NCBI GenBank assembly: GCA_044507605.1 | Contig: JBIQJI010000019.1 | Coordinates: forward strand, 20,732 to 84,731 | DNA: 64,000 bases | Direction: 5' to 3' | From: Thermopolyspora sp044507605 | Lineage (GTDB): Bacteria > Actinomycetota > Actinomycetes > Streptosporangiales > Streptosporangiaceae | Shown here: positions 25,090-33,063 of the stretch, one piece after another | How the letters are laid out: each line of letters begins with the position of its first letter | How positions within the stretch are numbered: the stretch's first letter is position 1 | Translations under genes and position numbers: made by a program | The notes under the pieces: generated by a model | The model's database searches: none | Seen by the model: the letters and a program-made list of their open reading frames with translations, nothing else | What the model was told of the DNA's origin: nothing

Positions 25090-25743
25090 TCAGCGGGACA
25101 GGTGGCGCCGGAACCAGTCGGCGGCCAGGGCCGCGACCCGGTCCAGGGCGCCGGGCTCCTCGAACAGGTGGGTAGCGCCGGGCACCACGGCGATGTCGTG
25201 CGGGCCCTTCAGCTCCTGCGCGGCGTCGCGGTTCAGTTCCAGCACGGGCTCGTCCGCGCCGCCGACGATCAGCAGCACGGGGGCGGTGACCCTGGCCAGC
25301 GCGTCACCGGCGAGATCGGGGCGGCCGCCCCGCGAGACCACCGCCCGGACCAGATCGGGGCGCTCGGCGGCGGCCCGCAGCGCGCCGGCGGCGCCGGTGC
25401 TCGCCCCGAACAGGCCGACCGGCAGGCCCTCGGTGACCGGGCGCTGCGGCAGCCAGTCGATGGCGTCGATCAGGCGGCGGGTCAGCAGGTCGATGTCGAA
25501 GCGCAGTTCGCCGGTCCACGCGTCGCGGGCCTCCTCCGCCTCGGTGAGCAGGTCCAGCAGCAGGGTGGCGAACCCCGTGCGGTTGAGGTGCGCGGCCACG
25601 GCCTTGTTGCGCGGGCTGTGCCGGGAGCTGCCGCTGCCGTGGGCGAACATGACCAGTCCCCGCGCGCCCGTGGGGACGAACAGGTCGCCGTTCACCTCGG
25701 CGTCGCCGAGGGCCATCGCGAGGGTTTGCGTGCTCGACTCCAT
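25090..25743 (-). CDS. Alpha/beta hydrolase of the dienelactone hydrolase type
   Basis: A 217-residue hydrolase. The oxyanion-hole region is LVMFAHGSGSSRHSP, the nucleophile elbow is GLFGASTGAAGAL (Ser in G-A-S-T-G), and a late catalytic Asp and His appear in LLIVGGADEPV and VPGATHLF. These match the DLH-like family often found fused to or beside phosphoribosyltransferases in actinomycetes. It starts at the ATG at 25743. It precedes rnhB by 28 bases and could be the first gene of a three-gene unit. Confidence 0.88.
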   Translation of the reverse strand: MESSTQTLAMALGDAEVNGDLFVPTGARGLVMFAHGSGSSRHSPRNKAVAAHLNRTGFATLLLDLLTEAEEARDAWTGELRFDIDLLTRRLIDAIDWLPQRPVTEGLPVGLFGASTGAAGALRAAAERPDLVRAVVSRGGRPDLAGDALARVTAPVLLIVGGADEPVLELNRDAAQELKGPHDIAVVPGATHLFEEPGALDRVAALAADWFRRHLSR

Positions 25744-25900
25744 GCGCGGCGCGTACCCGGAGGGCAGGCGGGCAAACGCACCCGGATCGCGGCGCGGGCC
25801 CGGGCCGGGCGGCCCGGGCGCCGAGAAGATCACAAGGTCGCGGGCGGCCCGGCCGGCGAACGGCTCGCGGGACGGGCCGAGCGCCGCCGGGGCGTGCGGC

Positions 25901-26416
25901 CTACCAGGTCTCCCGGTGGACGACGTCGTCGAAGGCGCGGCGGTCGGGGCGGCGGATGGGCGCGAGGGGACGGTCGGCCGGGTAGCCGAACGCGATGAGG
26001 TAGGCGCAATAGCGGTCGGCGGGCAGGCCCAGCAGGCGGCGGGCGAGCTCCTCGTCGCCGACCGCCGAGTGGCCGCTGCCGATGCCGAGGTCGGCGGCCG
26101 CCAGCATCATGATCATGGTGGCCTGGCCGAGGTCGTACGCCGTGCGCTGCCGCATGCGGTCGTCTTCGGGCACGGGGGCGACGAGCGCCACGGTGGCGGC
26201 CGACGTGGCGACGTGGCCGGCGCCGCGCCAGACCTTGGAGAGCTCGGCCAGCCGCTCGCGCTCGGTCACGACCACGAAGTCCCAGGGCTGCCAGTTCTGC
26301 GATGACGGAGCGCGGCGCCCGGCCTCAAGGATGCGGTCGAGGTCCCCGTCGGCGATCGGGCGGTCGGTGTACTGCCGCACATTGCGCCGCGCACAGATGG
26401 CGTCCCACGTTTCCAT
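25901..26416 (-). CDS. Nitroreductase family FMN protein
   Basis: A 171-residue flavin oxidoreductase. The family start WDAICARRNVRQYTDRPI carries the FMN-contacting Arg residues, followed by RRAPSSQNWQPWDFVVV, a central helix LGQATMIMMLAAADLGIGSGHSA, and YLIAFGYPADRPLAPIRRPDRR near the end. It may reduce nitro or quinone groups or dehalogenate. It lies at the end of the IclR-Rieske-reductase group with an 83-base gap, so it could share in breakdown of the same aromatic compound. AAAGGG precedes the ATG at 26416. Confidence 0.92.
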   Translation of the reverse strand: METWDAICARRNVRQYTDRPIADGDLDRILEAGRRAPSSQNWQPWDFVVVTERERLAELSKVWRGAGHVATSAATVALVAPVPEDDRMRQRTAYDLGQATMIMMLAAADLGIGSGHSAVGDEELARRLLGLPADRYCAYLIAFGYPADRPLAPIRRPDRRAFDDVVHRETW

Positions 26417-26499
26417 GCGCGCCCTTTTACCCCGGCTTTTTACCGCCGAAACCGCTCGGCGGCCCGCCGCGCGGCCCCCTCGCGGCCCGGTGGCCCGGG

Positions 26500-27525
26500 T
26501 CACAGATCGAGGACCAGGCGGGGGCAGCGCGCGCGGGACACGCAGATCATCAGCGACTCGTTGGCGGCCCGCTCGTCCGGCGTGAGCAGCACGTCGCGAT
26601 GGTCGGCCTCGCCTTCGAGCAGGTCGGTCTCGCAGGTGCCGCAGGTGCCCTCGCGGCACGACGACAGCACCTGTACGCCAGCCGCCTCCACGACCTCCAG
26701 GATCGACGTGCCGGGCGGCACCGGCAGGGTGAGCCCGGACCTGGCCAGCACCACCTCGAACGCCGTGTCCTCCCCCGCGCCGGCGGCCGGCTCGGTGGGC
26801 CGGAACCGTTCGACGTGCAGTGTCCCGGGCTCGGCGCACTGCCGCTCGGCCGCCGCCAGCAGAGGCTCCGGGCCGCAGCAGTAGACCAGGGTGCCGGGGG
26901 CCCGTTCGCCGAGGAAGCCGGCCAGATCGAGCAGGCCCGTCTCGTCCTCGGGCCTGATGGCCACCCGGTCGCCGTACGCCGCCAGGCGCTCGCGGAAGGC
27001 CATCGACGCGCGGGTGCGGCCGCCGTACAGCAGCCGCCAGTCGGCGCCCGCCGCGTCGGCCGCGCCGATCATGGGCAGGAGCGGGGTGATGCCGATGCCG
27101 CCCGCGATGAACAGGTAGCGCGGGGCGGGGAGCAGCGGAAAGTTGTTGCGCGGACCGCGCACCCCGATGCGGGTGCCGGCGGTGAGCCGGTCGTGCACGT
27201 ACGCCGACCCGCCCCGGCTCTGCAGCTCGCGCAGCACCGCGACCTGCCACGACGTGCGGTCGCGCGGGTCGCCGCACAGGGAGTACTGCCTGATCGGCGC
27301 ACCGTCCGGCGGCCCGCCGGGCGCTCCGGCGCCGAGCAGCAGGTCGATGTGCGCGCCGGGGGTCCATTCGGGCAGGGTGCCGTCGGGCCGGCTCAGCGTC
27401 AGCCCGACGACTCCGTCGGCCAGCGGCTCCTTGCGCGTCACGACGACCGTGAACTCCTCCGGCTGCCGCGGGGCGGCGAGCGCCACACCGCCCCGCTCGC
27501 TCGTTCGCTCGCCGTGCTCGCTCAC
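26500..27525 (-). CDS. Phthalate dioxygenase-type reductase (FMN/[2Fe-2S])
   Basis: Electron-transfer partner for the Rieske oxygenase encoded upstream, 341 residues. Order: flavin-binding barrel (IRQYSLCGDPRD), NAD-binding domain (YLFIAGGIGITPLLPMI, YCCGPEPLL), and C-terminal plant-type ferredoxin whose ligands are CREGTCGTC plus a last Cys in LMICVSRA. This is the VanB/phthalate dioxygenase reductase layout. The GTG at 27525 overlaps the stop of the small upstream gene as GTGA, which fixes the start. It passes electrons from NADH to the oxygenase component. Confidence 0.94.
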   Translation of the reverse strand: MSEHGERTSERGGVALAAPRQPEEFTVVVTRKEPLADGVVGLTLSRPDGTLPEWTPGAHIDLLLGAGAPGGPPDGAPIRQYSLCGDPRDRTSWQVAVLRELQSRGGSAYVHDRLTAGTRIGVRGPRNNFPLLPAPRYLFIAGGIGITPLLPMIGAADAAGADWRLLYGGRTRASMAFRERLAAYGDRVAIRPEDETGLLDLAGFLGERAPGTLVYCCGPEPLLAAAERQCAEPGTLHVERFRPTEPAAGAGEDTAFEVVLARSGLTLPVPPGTSILEVVEAAGVQVLSSCREGTCGTCETDLLEGEADHRDVLLTPDERAANESLMICVSRARCPRLVLDL

Positions 27526-27725
27526 AGGCGGCCGCCCCTGCGCTGGTGGCCGGCCGGATGCCCGTACAGCCAGTCCCACAGGCGCACCGGGTCGTCGGCC
27601 TCCCGGGTGGCGCCGCAGTGGCAGGTGCCGACGAGCCGATCGGTGCCGGGGATCCAGCGCACGACGTAGACGATGCTCGCCGGGCCCGTCCGGTCGGTCG
27701 TGTTCGCCGTGTTCGCCGTGTTCAC
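27522..27725 (-). CDS. Small CxC protein between oxygenase and reductase, unknown function
   Basis: A 67-residue protein. The GTG at 27725 has GGAG about 9 bases upstream. It begins with a 9-bp tandem repeat coding VNT-ANT-ANT, then has a conserved-looking core SIVYVVRWIPGTDRLVGT, a CHCG motif, and DDPVRLWDWLYGHPAGH. The CxC with a later His could hold a metal. The stop overlaps the reductase start by 4 bases, and it follows the Rieske gene by 85 bases, so it is part of the oxygenase operon. I do not recognise a family. It could be a scaffold or an assembly factor for the oxygenase, which is a guess. Confidence 0.7.
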   Translation of the reverse strand: MNTANTANTTDRTGPASIVYVVRWIPGTDRLVGTCHCGATREADDPVRLWDWLYGHPAGHQRRGGRL

Positions 27726-27810
27726 GTGGTCACTCCGCTCGCCGCGTCCGCCCCGCTCGCGACGCGCGTCGCGCCGCGAGCCCTCGCCCCTCGTTCCCGG
27801 ATCGTCACGG

Positions 27811-28872
27811 TCAGCCGGCGGCCTTGACGGCCGGCTCGGCCGACACGAGGCGCTGGAGCATGCGGCGCGCGGCCAGGCCACCGGTGTCGATGTTGATGCT
27901 CAGCTCCTGGACGCCCTCGCCCTCGGCCGCGATCACTTCCTCCAGCAGGTTCAGCGCCTTGACGTCCTGCAGGACCACCGTGCGGTTGAAGTCGTGCAGG
28001 AGGGTGGAGATCTCCGTGTCGTCCCGGGCGAAGTCGCGGGCCACCGCCCAGAAGTCGTGCGTGGAGTGCCGGGTCTCGGGCGTGATCGCGTACACGATCT
28101 CCATGTGGAAGCCCTCGGGGTCGGTGCCGTCGGGCCGCGGCTCCGAGCCCACGGGGGCCACCCTGCTGTGCAGGGTGTACAGGCACGGCGGCCGGTACTC
28201 GATGTCCTGCCAGCGGCAGATGCGGCCGGTCAGGCCGGTCGACTTGCTGTAGAAGGGCGGGCAGGCGGCGTCGGCCATGTGCCGGCTGACCCGGACGATG
28301 CCGTTCTCCTCGTCGACCTCGGTGACGATGGGCGTCTCGGCCACCTCGGGGGTGCCGATGTAGCCGCCGTGCAGGTACGTCTCGTGCGAGAGGTCGAGCA
28401 GGTTGTCGACGAGCAGGCCGTAGCGCGCCTTCAGCGGCTCCATGCCGTACACCGTGGTCCACTGCGGGTCGGCCAGCCATGGGGCCCGCGGCACCGACGT
28501 GGGATCGGCCTTCGCCGGGTCGCCGATCCACACCCAGATGAACGAGTCGAGCTCCACGACGGGGTAGGACGGGACACGCGCCGTGCGGGGGATCCGCTTC
28601 TGGCCGGGCACGTACACGCAGGTGCCCGACTTGTCGTAGGTGAATCCGTGGTAGCCGCAGACGATGGTGTCGCCGTCGAGCCGGCTTTCCGACAGCGGGA
28701 AGCGGCGGTGCACGCAGCGGTCGGCCAGCACGGCGACCTCGCCCGACTCGGTGCGATAGAAGACCATGGGCTCGCCGCAGATGGTGCGGGCGAGCAGATC
28801 ACGGCCGACCTCGGAGCCGTATGCGGCGACGTACCACTGGTCGCGCGCGAAGTCGTCGACGAATCCGGACAT
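27811..28872 (-). CDS. Rieske non-heme iron oxygenase, VanA-like
   Basis: Terminal oxygenase that demethylates or hydroxylates an aromatic or related substrate, 353 residues. The Rieske cluster ligands are CVHRRF (C-x-H) and CGYH (C-x2-H), separated by 16 residues. The catalytic iron site is DLSHETYLH, with a later acidic residue in the C-terminal half. The closest known classes are vanillate O-demethylase and related monooxygenases (dicamba, toluenesulfonate). The ATG at 28872 has GGGAGGAG upstream. An IclR regulator precedes it by 46 bases, and the reductase follows after a small gene, giving a complete electron chain. Confidence 0.94.
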   Translation of the reverse strand: MSGFVDDFARDQWYVAAYGSEVGRDLLARTICGEPMVFYRTESGEVAVLADRCVHRRFPLSESRLDGDTIVCGYHGFTYDKSGTCVYVPGQKRIPRTARVPSYPVVELDSFIWVWIGDPAKADPTSVPRAPWLADPQWTTVYGMEPLKARYGLLVDNLLDLSHETYLHGGYIGTPEVAETPIVTEVDEENGIVRVSRHMADAACPPFYSKSTGLTGRICRWQDIEYRPPCLYTLHSRVAPVGSEPRPDGTDPEGFHMEIVYAITPETRHSTHDFWAVARDFARDDTEISTLLHDFNRTVVLQDVKALNLLEEVIAAEGEGVQELSINIDTGGLAARRMLQRLVSAEPAVKAAG

Positions 28873-28918
28873 GTGCAGCCACTCCTCCCGGCCTGGCGGT
28901 GGATCCGCCTGGCCGCCC

Positions 28919-29737
28919 TCAGTGTCCGCAGCCCGCCGAAGCCCGCACAACGACGCTTTCACTCGGTGAAAGTCGCGAGGTCGCGCCGAGCGCGCGGGAG
29001 ATGCCGCGGGCGGCGAGCCGCACCGCCGGGGCGAGGGTGTGGGGCCGGATGCTGGTGTGCACGACCAGGCCGACGGCGGCCACGACGGCGCCGCGCTCGT
29101 CCCGGACGGGGGCGGCGACGGACAGGGCGTCCATCGTGATCTGCCGGTCGCTCACCGCGCACTCGGTGCGGCGGATCTCCGCCAGGGTTCTGCGCAGCCG
29201 GGCGCCGTCGGTGATCGTCAGCTCGGTGAAGCCCTGCAGCGGGCCGGCGCACACGGCCTCCTGCAACTCGGGCGAGCTGAACGCCAGCAGCACCAGGCCC
29301 ACGCCGGTGGCGTGCAGCGGCCAGCGCGCGCCGGGCCGGCTGAGCACGCCGACCGAGGACCGGCCGGAGAGGCGTTCGATGTAGACGGTGTCGGTGCCGT
29401 CGAGCACGGCGAGGTGCACGTTCTCGTGCGTGGCTTCGTACAGGTCCTCGAGGAACGGCATGGCGGCCTCGCGCAGCCCGAGGCTGCGGGGCGCGAGCGT
29501 GGCGACCTCCCAGAGCCGCAGCCCGATGTGGTACATGCCGTCGTCGCCCCGTTCCAGCGCACCCCACGCGGTCAGCTTGGCGACCATGCGGTGCGCCGTG
29601 GGCAGGGGCAGGCCGCTGCGGCGGCTGATCTCGGTGAGGGGCATGCGCCTGGTCTCGGCGTCGAACACGTCGAGGACGTGCAGCAGCCGGTCGGCGAAGG
29701 AGCGCCCGCCCCGCGAATCGAGTGATTTCGCTGCCAT
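28919..29737 (-). CDS. IclR family transcriptional regulator
   Basis: Regulator of about 272 residues: winged-helix domain (LTEISRRSGLPLPTAHRMVAKL, then a wing with GMYHIGLRLWEV) and effector domain (ATHENVHLAVLDGTDTVYIERL, RSSVGVLSRPGARWPLHATGVG, ISVAAPV-type end DALSVAAPVRDERG). It is the first gene of the oxygenase operon and probably controls it in response to the aromatic substrate. I take the ATG at 29737; an earlier GTG at 29752 is possible. Confidence 0.93.
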   Translation of the reverse strand: MAAKSLDSRGGRSFADRLLHVLDVFDAETRRMPLTEISRRSGLPLPTAHRMVAKLTAWGALERGDDGMYHIGLRLWEVATLAPRSLGLREAAMPFLEDLYEATHENVHLAVLDGTDTVYIERLSGRSSVGVLSRPGARWPLHATGVGLVLLAFSSPELQEAVCAGPLQGFTELTITDGARLRRTLAEIRRTECAVSDRQITMDALSVAAPVRDERGAVVAAVGLVVHTSIRPHTLAPAVRLAARGISRALGATSRLSPSESVVVRASAGCGH

Positions 29738-29831
29738 GACCTCGCACCCCACTGCCTTTGGCCGACAGCATGACACGAATTCACGTTGGGCAAAAGTTCG
29801 ACCGCCGTCACGAATGTGGCGATCAACGTGT

Positions 29832-30725
29832 TCAGGCGAGCACCCGGCCGAGGACGCGGGCGTACATGCGGCCCGGGCTCGGGGTGGCGGGCGGGGTGAG
29901 GAAGCCGGGCAGCATGGGCGGCGACTCGGCGTACGGCTGGAGGCGGTCGTACAGGACGTTGACGTCGGCGGGCCGGCTCTCCGGCCGTTTCTCCAGCAGG
30001 TCGGCGATGAGGCGGGCCAGGCCTTCGGGCACGCCAGGGACGAGCGGAGGCCGTTCCTTGACCTGGCGTTCGAAGACGGCGTACTCGGTGGGGCCGGTGA
30101 ACAGCTGCTCGCCCGTCAGCATCTCGTGCAGGACGCAGCCGAGCGCGTAGAGGTCGCTGCGCGGGCCGGCCTGGCCGCGCTGGATCTGCTCGGGGGACAT
30201 GTAGGCGGGGGTGCCGAGGATCTGCCCGATGCGGGTGAACGGGGCCGTGTCGCTCTCGCGGAGCACGGCCAGGCCGAAGTCGAGGACCTTGACGCTGCCG
30301 TCGGGGCAGAGCATGAGGTTGGTGGGCTTCAGGTCACGGTGGTAGATCGACAGGGCGTGGGCGGCGGACAGCACCGCGCACGCCTGGGCGACGATCGTGG
30401 CGGCCCAGGGCACCGGGAGCGGACCGTGCTCGCTGACGAGGTCGGCCACGGTGACGCCCTCGATGAACTGCATCACCTGGAACAGCCGCTGCTCGAAGGT
30501 GCCGAAGTCGTACAGGACGGGCGCGCCCGGGTGTTCCAGCCGGGCCAGGATCCGGGCCTCCCGGACGAAGCGGCGCTCCAGCTCGTCGTCGGGCCCGCCC
30601 GGCAACCGCAGGAACTTGACGGCGACCTTCCGGTCGAGGTGCTTGTCGTGGCCGCCGTACACGGCGCCCATGCCGCCCTGACCGAGAGGGAAGTCGTCCA
30701 GCTCATATCGGTCGCCGATGACCAT
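29832..30725 (-). CDS. Soluble serine/threonine protein kinase
   Basis: Hanks-type kinase of 297 residues with all key motifs: glycine loop LGQGGMGAVY, Lys in KVAVKFL, catalytic HRDLKPTN, DFG, and GTPAYMSPEQ. It has no membrane helix or extracellular sensor, unlike most PknB-type kinases; the chain ends soon after the kinase fold (ending YARVLGRVLA). The ATG has GGGAGGGG upstream and lies 29 bases after the DNA methylase stop, so the two are probably co-transcribed. A PP2C phosphatase is encoded divergently from the methylase. Phosphorylation of the methylase or a partner is a reasonable hypothesis. Confidence 0.94.
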   Translation of the reverse strand: MVIGDRYELDDFPLGQGGMGAVYGGHDKHLDRKVAVKFLRLPGGPDDELERRFVREARILARLEHPGAPVLYDFGTFEQRLFQVMQFIEGVTVADLVSEHGPLPVPWAATIVAQACAVLSAAHALSIYHRDLKPTNLMLCPDGSVKVLDFGLAVLRESDTAPFTRIGQILGTPAYMSPEQIQRGQAGPRSDLYALGCVLHEMLTGEQLFTGPTEYAVFERQVKERPPLVPGVPEGLARLIADLLEKRPESRPADVNVLYDRLQPYAESPPMLPGFLTPPATPSPGRMYARVLGRVLA

Positions 30726-30754
30726 CCAGCCCCTCCCGTGACCTCTCGGGAAAA

Positions 30755-32965
30755 CTACACCTTCGCCGAGCCCGGCCGCAGAAGTCCCGCGGCCAGCCCG
30801 TCGAAGCCGAGCCGCACCAGGGTGTCGCCGAGCGCGGCGGCTTCGCGCAGCGTGTCCTCCAGTGTGACGAGTTCCTGGAAGGCCCGCCCGTACGCCCGCT
30901 GCTCGTCGATCGGCAGCAGCGGCACACGGGCCCGCCGCCCGTCGGCGCGGCTCGCCCCGGAATGTCCTCTGGGCGGCGTGAGTCCCCCGGCGAAGCGCAG
31001 GAACCCGGCGAGGAAGTGCGGATCGATGCGCTCGGGGTCGACCCGGTAGAGCGACAGCTGCGGCCCGAGGACCGCGCCCCCTTCGGCGAGCACCCTGGCC
31101 GCGCCGGCCTCGGTGATGATCGTGGTGACGACGTCGAGGGGCTCGACGGTGATCAGGCCGGGCTCGGCGTCGGTGCGCCCGGACGGCGGGCCGCCCTTCG
31201 CGACGTCCTCGGCGGTCAGCACGGGCGTCTCGCCGGCGTCGGTGACCATCTTGACCGGGGCGTGATGGACGCTGACCAGGCCGGCCTTGATCAGGTCGCC
31301 CACCGTGGTCATGGGCAGGCTCACGGGCCGGCTCGGTGGGCGCACGGCAGCGCGGACCGCCGGGCGCACGGCGGGGACCGCGGTGCGGCCCGCCACCTGC
31401 GGCGCGGCGGCGCGGGCCCGGCCCTCGGCGGCGGCCTCGGCGCCGTTCCGGGCAGCGGGCCCGCCGTCGGTTTCAGCGCCGGTGTCGGCGCCGGTTTGCA
31501 CGTCGGTTTCGGCGCCGGTCTCGGCATCGGGAACGACGTCGGGCACGCGGGCGGCCAGCGCCGCCGACACCTGCGCGAACCGGTCGCGGGCGGCGACGAA
31601 CGCCGCGCCGAGGTCGACGCCGCCGCGCTGCGGCCGGTGCCGGGACGGGCTGAGATCGACCTCGTCGTCGAGCAGGTCGATGATGCGCACGGTGTGGCTC
31701 GCCGGGGCCGGCTCGGACTCGGGGTCGGCCGAGTAGGCGCGCCAGGCACGTTCCACGAGCGGCGCGCCCCCGGTGGCGTCGGCGATCAGCAGGCGCGACG
31801 GCGGCCGCTCGCCGGGCTCTGGGCGGCGCAGCAGCCACAGGTCGGGCCCGCCGGCCGGCAGCGTGACCAGGGCGCGCAGCGCGCCGGCCCGCAGCAGGTT
31901 GGCGCGGATGCGCCTGCCGGGGCGGCGCGAAGCGGCGGCGGGCGGCATGAGGATCGCGACCGTGCCGCCGGGCCGCGTGTGGGCCAGGCAGTGCTGCACC
32001 CAGGCCAGCTCGGACTCGCCGCGCGGCGGCGGGCCGTACTCCCAGCGGGGGTCTCCGATCAGTTCGTCGTAGCCCCAGGCGCGCTCGTTGAACGGCGGGT
32101 CGCACACCACGGCGTCGGCGCGCAGGTCGGCGAAGCCGTCGTGGCGCAGCGAGTCGCCGGCGCGGACGTCGGCGGCGGCGCCGCGCAGCAGCAGCCGCAC
32201 GGCCGCGATCTGGGCAGCGGGCCCGGCGAGCTCCTGGCCGAGCAGGCGGGCGCCGTCGCGGACGCCGAGCAGCAGGCCGCCGAGGCCGCACGCGGGGTCG
32301 AGCACCGTGCCGCCATCGGGGCAGGCGAGCCGGGTCATGAGCGAGGCGACGTCGGCGGGGGTCACCGACAGGCGGCGGGACTGGGTGTCGACGTACCGCT
32401 CGCACAGGAACTCGAAGGCCGCGCCGCACTCGTCCACGGCCTCGTCGCCGCTCTGCCCGGCGCCGTCCTGTCCGCCGTCCGCGGCGTGCCGGTCGGGCCG
32501 GCGCCGCTCGGAGAGGTCGGCGATCGACCGGATGAGCGCGGCGCTCTCCAGGGGGCGTGGCAGCGTGCCGGGCAGGTCGGCGGTGGCGGCGGCGACGATC
32601 TCGGGCAGCCGGTCGAGCAGGTCGGGGGCGCGGGCGAGCCGCCGCCACGCGGCCCGGTCGTCGCCGAGGCGGCGCAGGTAGAGCAGGAACGCGCCGGCCC
32701 AGGCGACGGTCTCGCCGAGGTGCAGGTCGTCGCGGTGGGCGCGGAGCCGCTGCCAGACCCGGTCGCCCCGGGTGACGGCGTATTTCTTGCCGTTGTCGCG
32801 CAGCCATCGCTCGATCTCGACGAGGGAGAACAGCGGGCTGGACGAGGTGCCGCCGACGGGGCGGGGGAAGTCGTCGTGGCGGCGCCGCCAGTTGCTCACC
32901 GCCGCGCGGCCGACGCCCGCGAGCCGCGCGATGTCGCCGGCGTTCACGGTGGCATCGTCGGTCAT
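30755..32965 (-). CDS. Orphan N6-adenine DNA methylase, HTH-HsdM-HsdS-like
   Basis: A 736-residue protein combining three parts. The N-terminus is a MerR-like helix-turn-helix (IARLAGVGRAAVSNW...SLVEIERWL). The middle is a HsdM-like N6-methyltransferase with SAM motif DPACGLGGLL (about 223-232) and catalytic CDPPFNERAWG (about 288-298). The C-terminus (about 555-736) begins SLPMTTVGDLIKAG and resembles a type I specificity-subunit target-recognition half. A Pro/Ala/Thr-rich linker between them carries a 36-bp (12-residue) GAETD repeat. No restriction subunit is nearby. The start is the ATG at 32965 with GGGAGG upstream. Kinase gene follows; PP2C gene is divergent. Epigenetic control is more likely than restriction. 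Confidence 0.9.
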   Translation of the reverse strand: MTDDATVNAGDIARLAGVGRAAVSNWRRRHDDFPRPVGGTSSSPLFSLVEIERWLRDNGKKYAVTRGDRVWQRLRAHRDDLHLGETVAWAGAFLLYLRRLGDDRAAWRRLARAPDLLDRLPEIVAAATADLPGTLPRPLESAALIRSIADLSERRRPDRHAADGGQDGAGQSGDEAVDECGAAFEFLCERYVDTQSRRLSVTPADVASLMTRLACPDGGTVLDPACGLGGLLLGVRDGARLLGQELAGPAAQIAAVRLLLRGAAADVRAGDSLRHDGFADLRADAVVCDPPFNERAWGYDELIGDPRWEYGPPPRGESELAWVQHCLAHTRPGGTVAILMPPAAASRRPGRRIRANLLRAGALRALVTLPAGGPDLWLLRRPEPGERPPSRLLIADATGGAPLVERAWRAYSADPESEPAPASHTVRIIDLLDDEVDLSPSRHRPQRGGVDLGAAFVAARDRFAQVSAALAARVPDVVPDAETGAETDVQTGADTGAETDGGPAARNGAEAAAEGRARAAAPQVAGRTAVPAVRPAVRAAVRPPSRPVSLPMTTVGDLIKAGLVSVHHAPVKMVTDAGETPVLTAEDVAKGGPPSGRTDAEPGLITVEPLDVVTTIITEAGAARVLAEGGAVLGPQLSLYRVDPERIDPHFLAGFLRFAGGLTPPRGHSGASRADGRRARVPLLPIDEQRAYGRAFQELVTLEDTLREAAALGDTLVRLGFDGLAAGLLRPGSAKV

Positions 32966-33021
32966 CCCCGTCACCTCCCAGTCGCCCACCCTAGTTCACA
33001 AATATCCGACGGTCTACAAGA

Positions 33022-33037
33022 ACTTCACTTGTGAAGT
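33022..33037. promoter_or_regulatory. Inverted repeat in the methylase/PP2C promoter region
   Basis: ACTTCAC (33022-33028) and GTGAAGT (33031-33037) form a perfect palindrome with a TT spacer, 27 bases before the PP2C start. A further TTCACAA half-site lies near 32992. The region is AT-rich for this genome. An operator controlling both directions is likely; the regulator is unknown, but the methylase's helix-turn-helix is a candidate. Confidence 0.5.
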
Positions 33038-33063
33038 GCCTCAACCAATGATTTACTGCAGGC

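Noticed and set aside
30962..33034. Long open frame antisense to the DNA methylase
   Set aside because: Composition is Gly/Val/Ala-rich; the methylase on the other strand has complete motifs.
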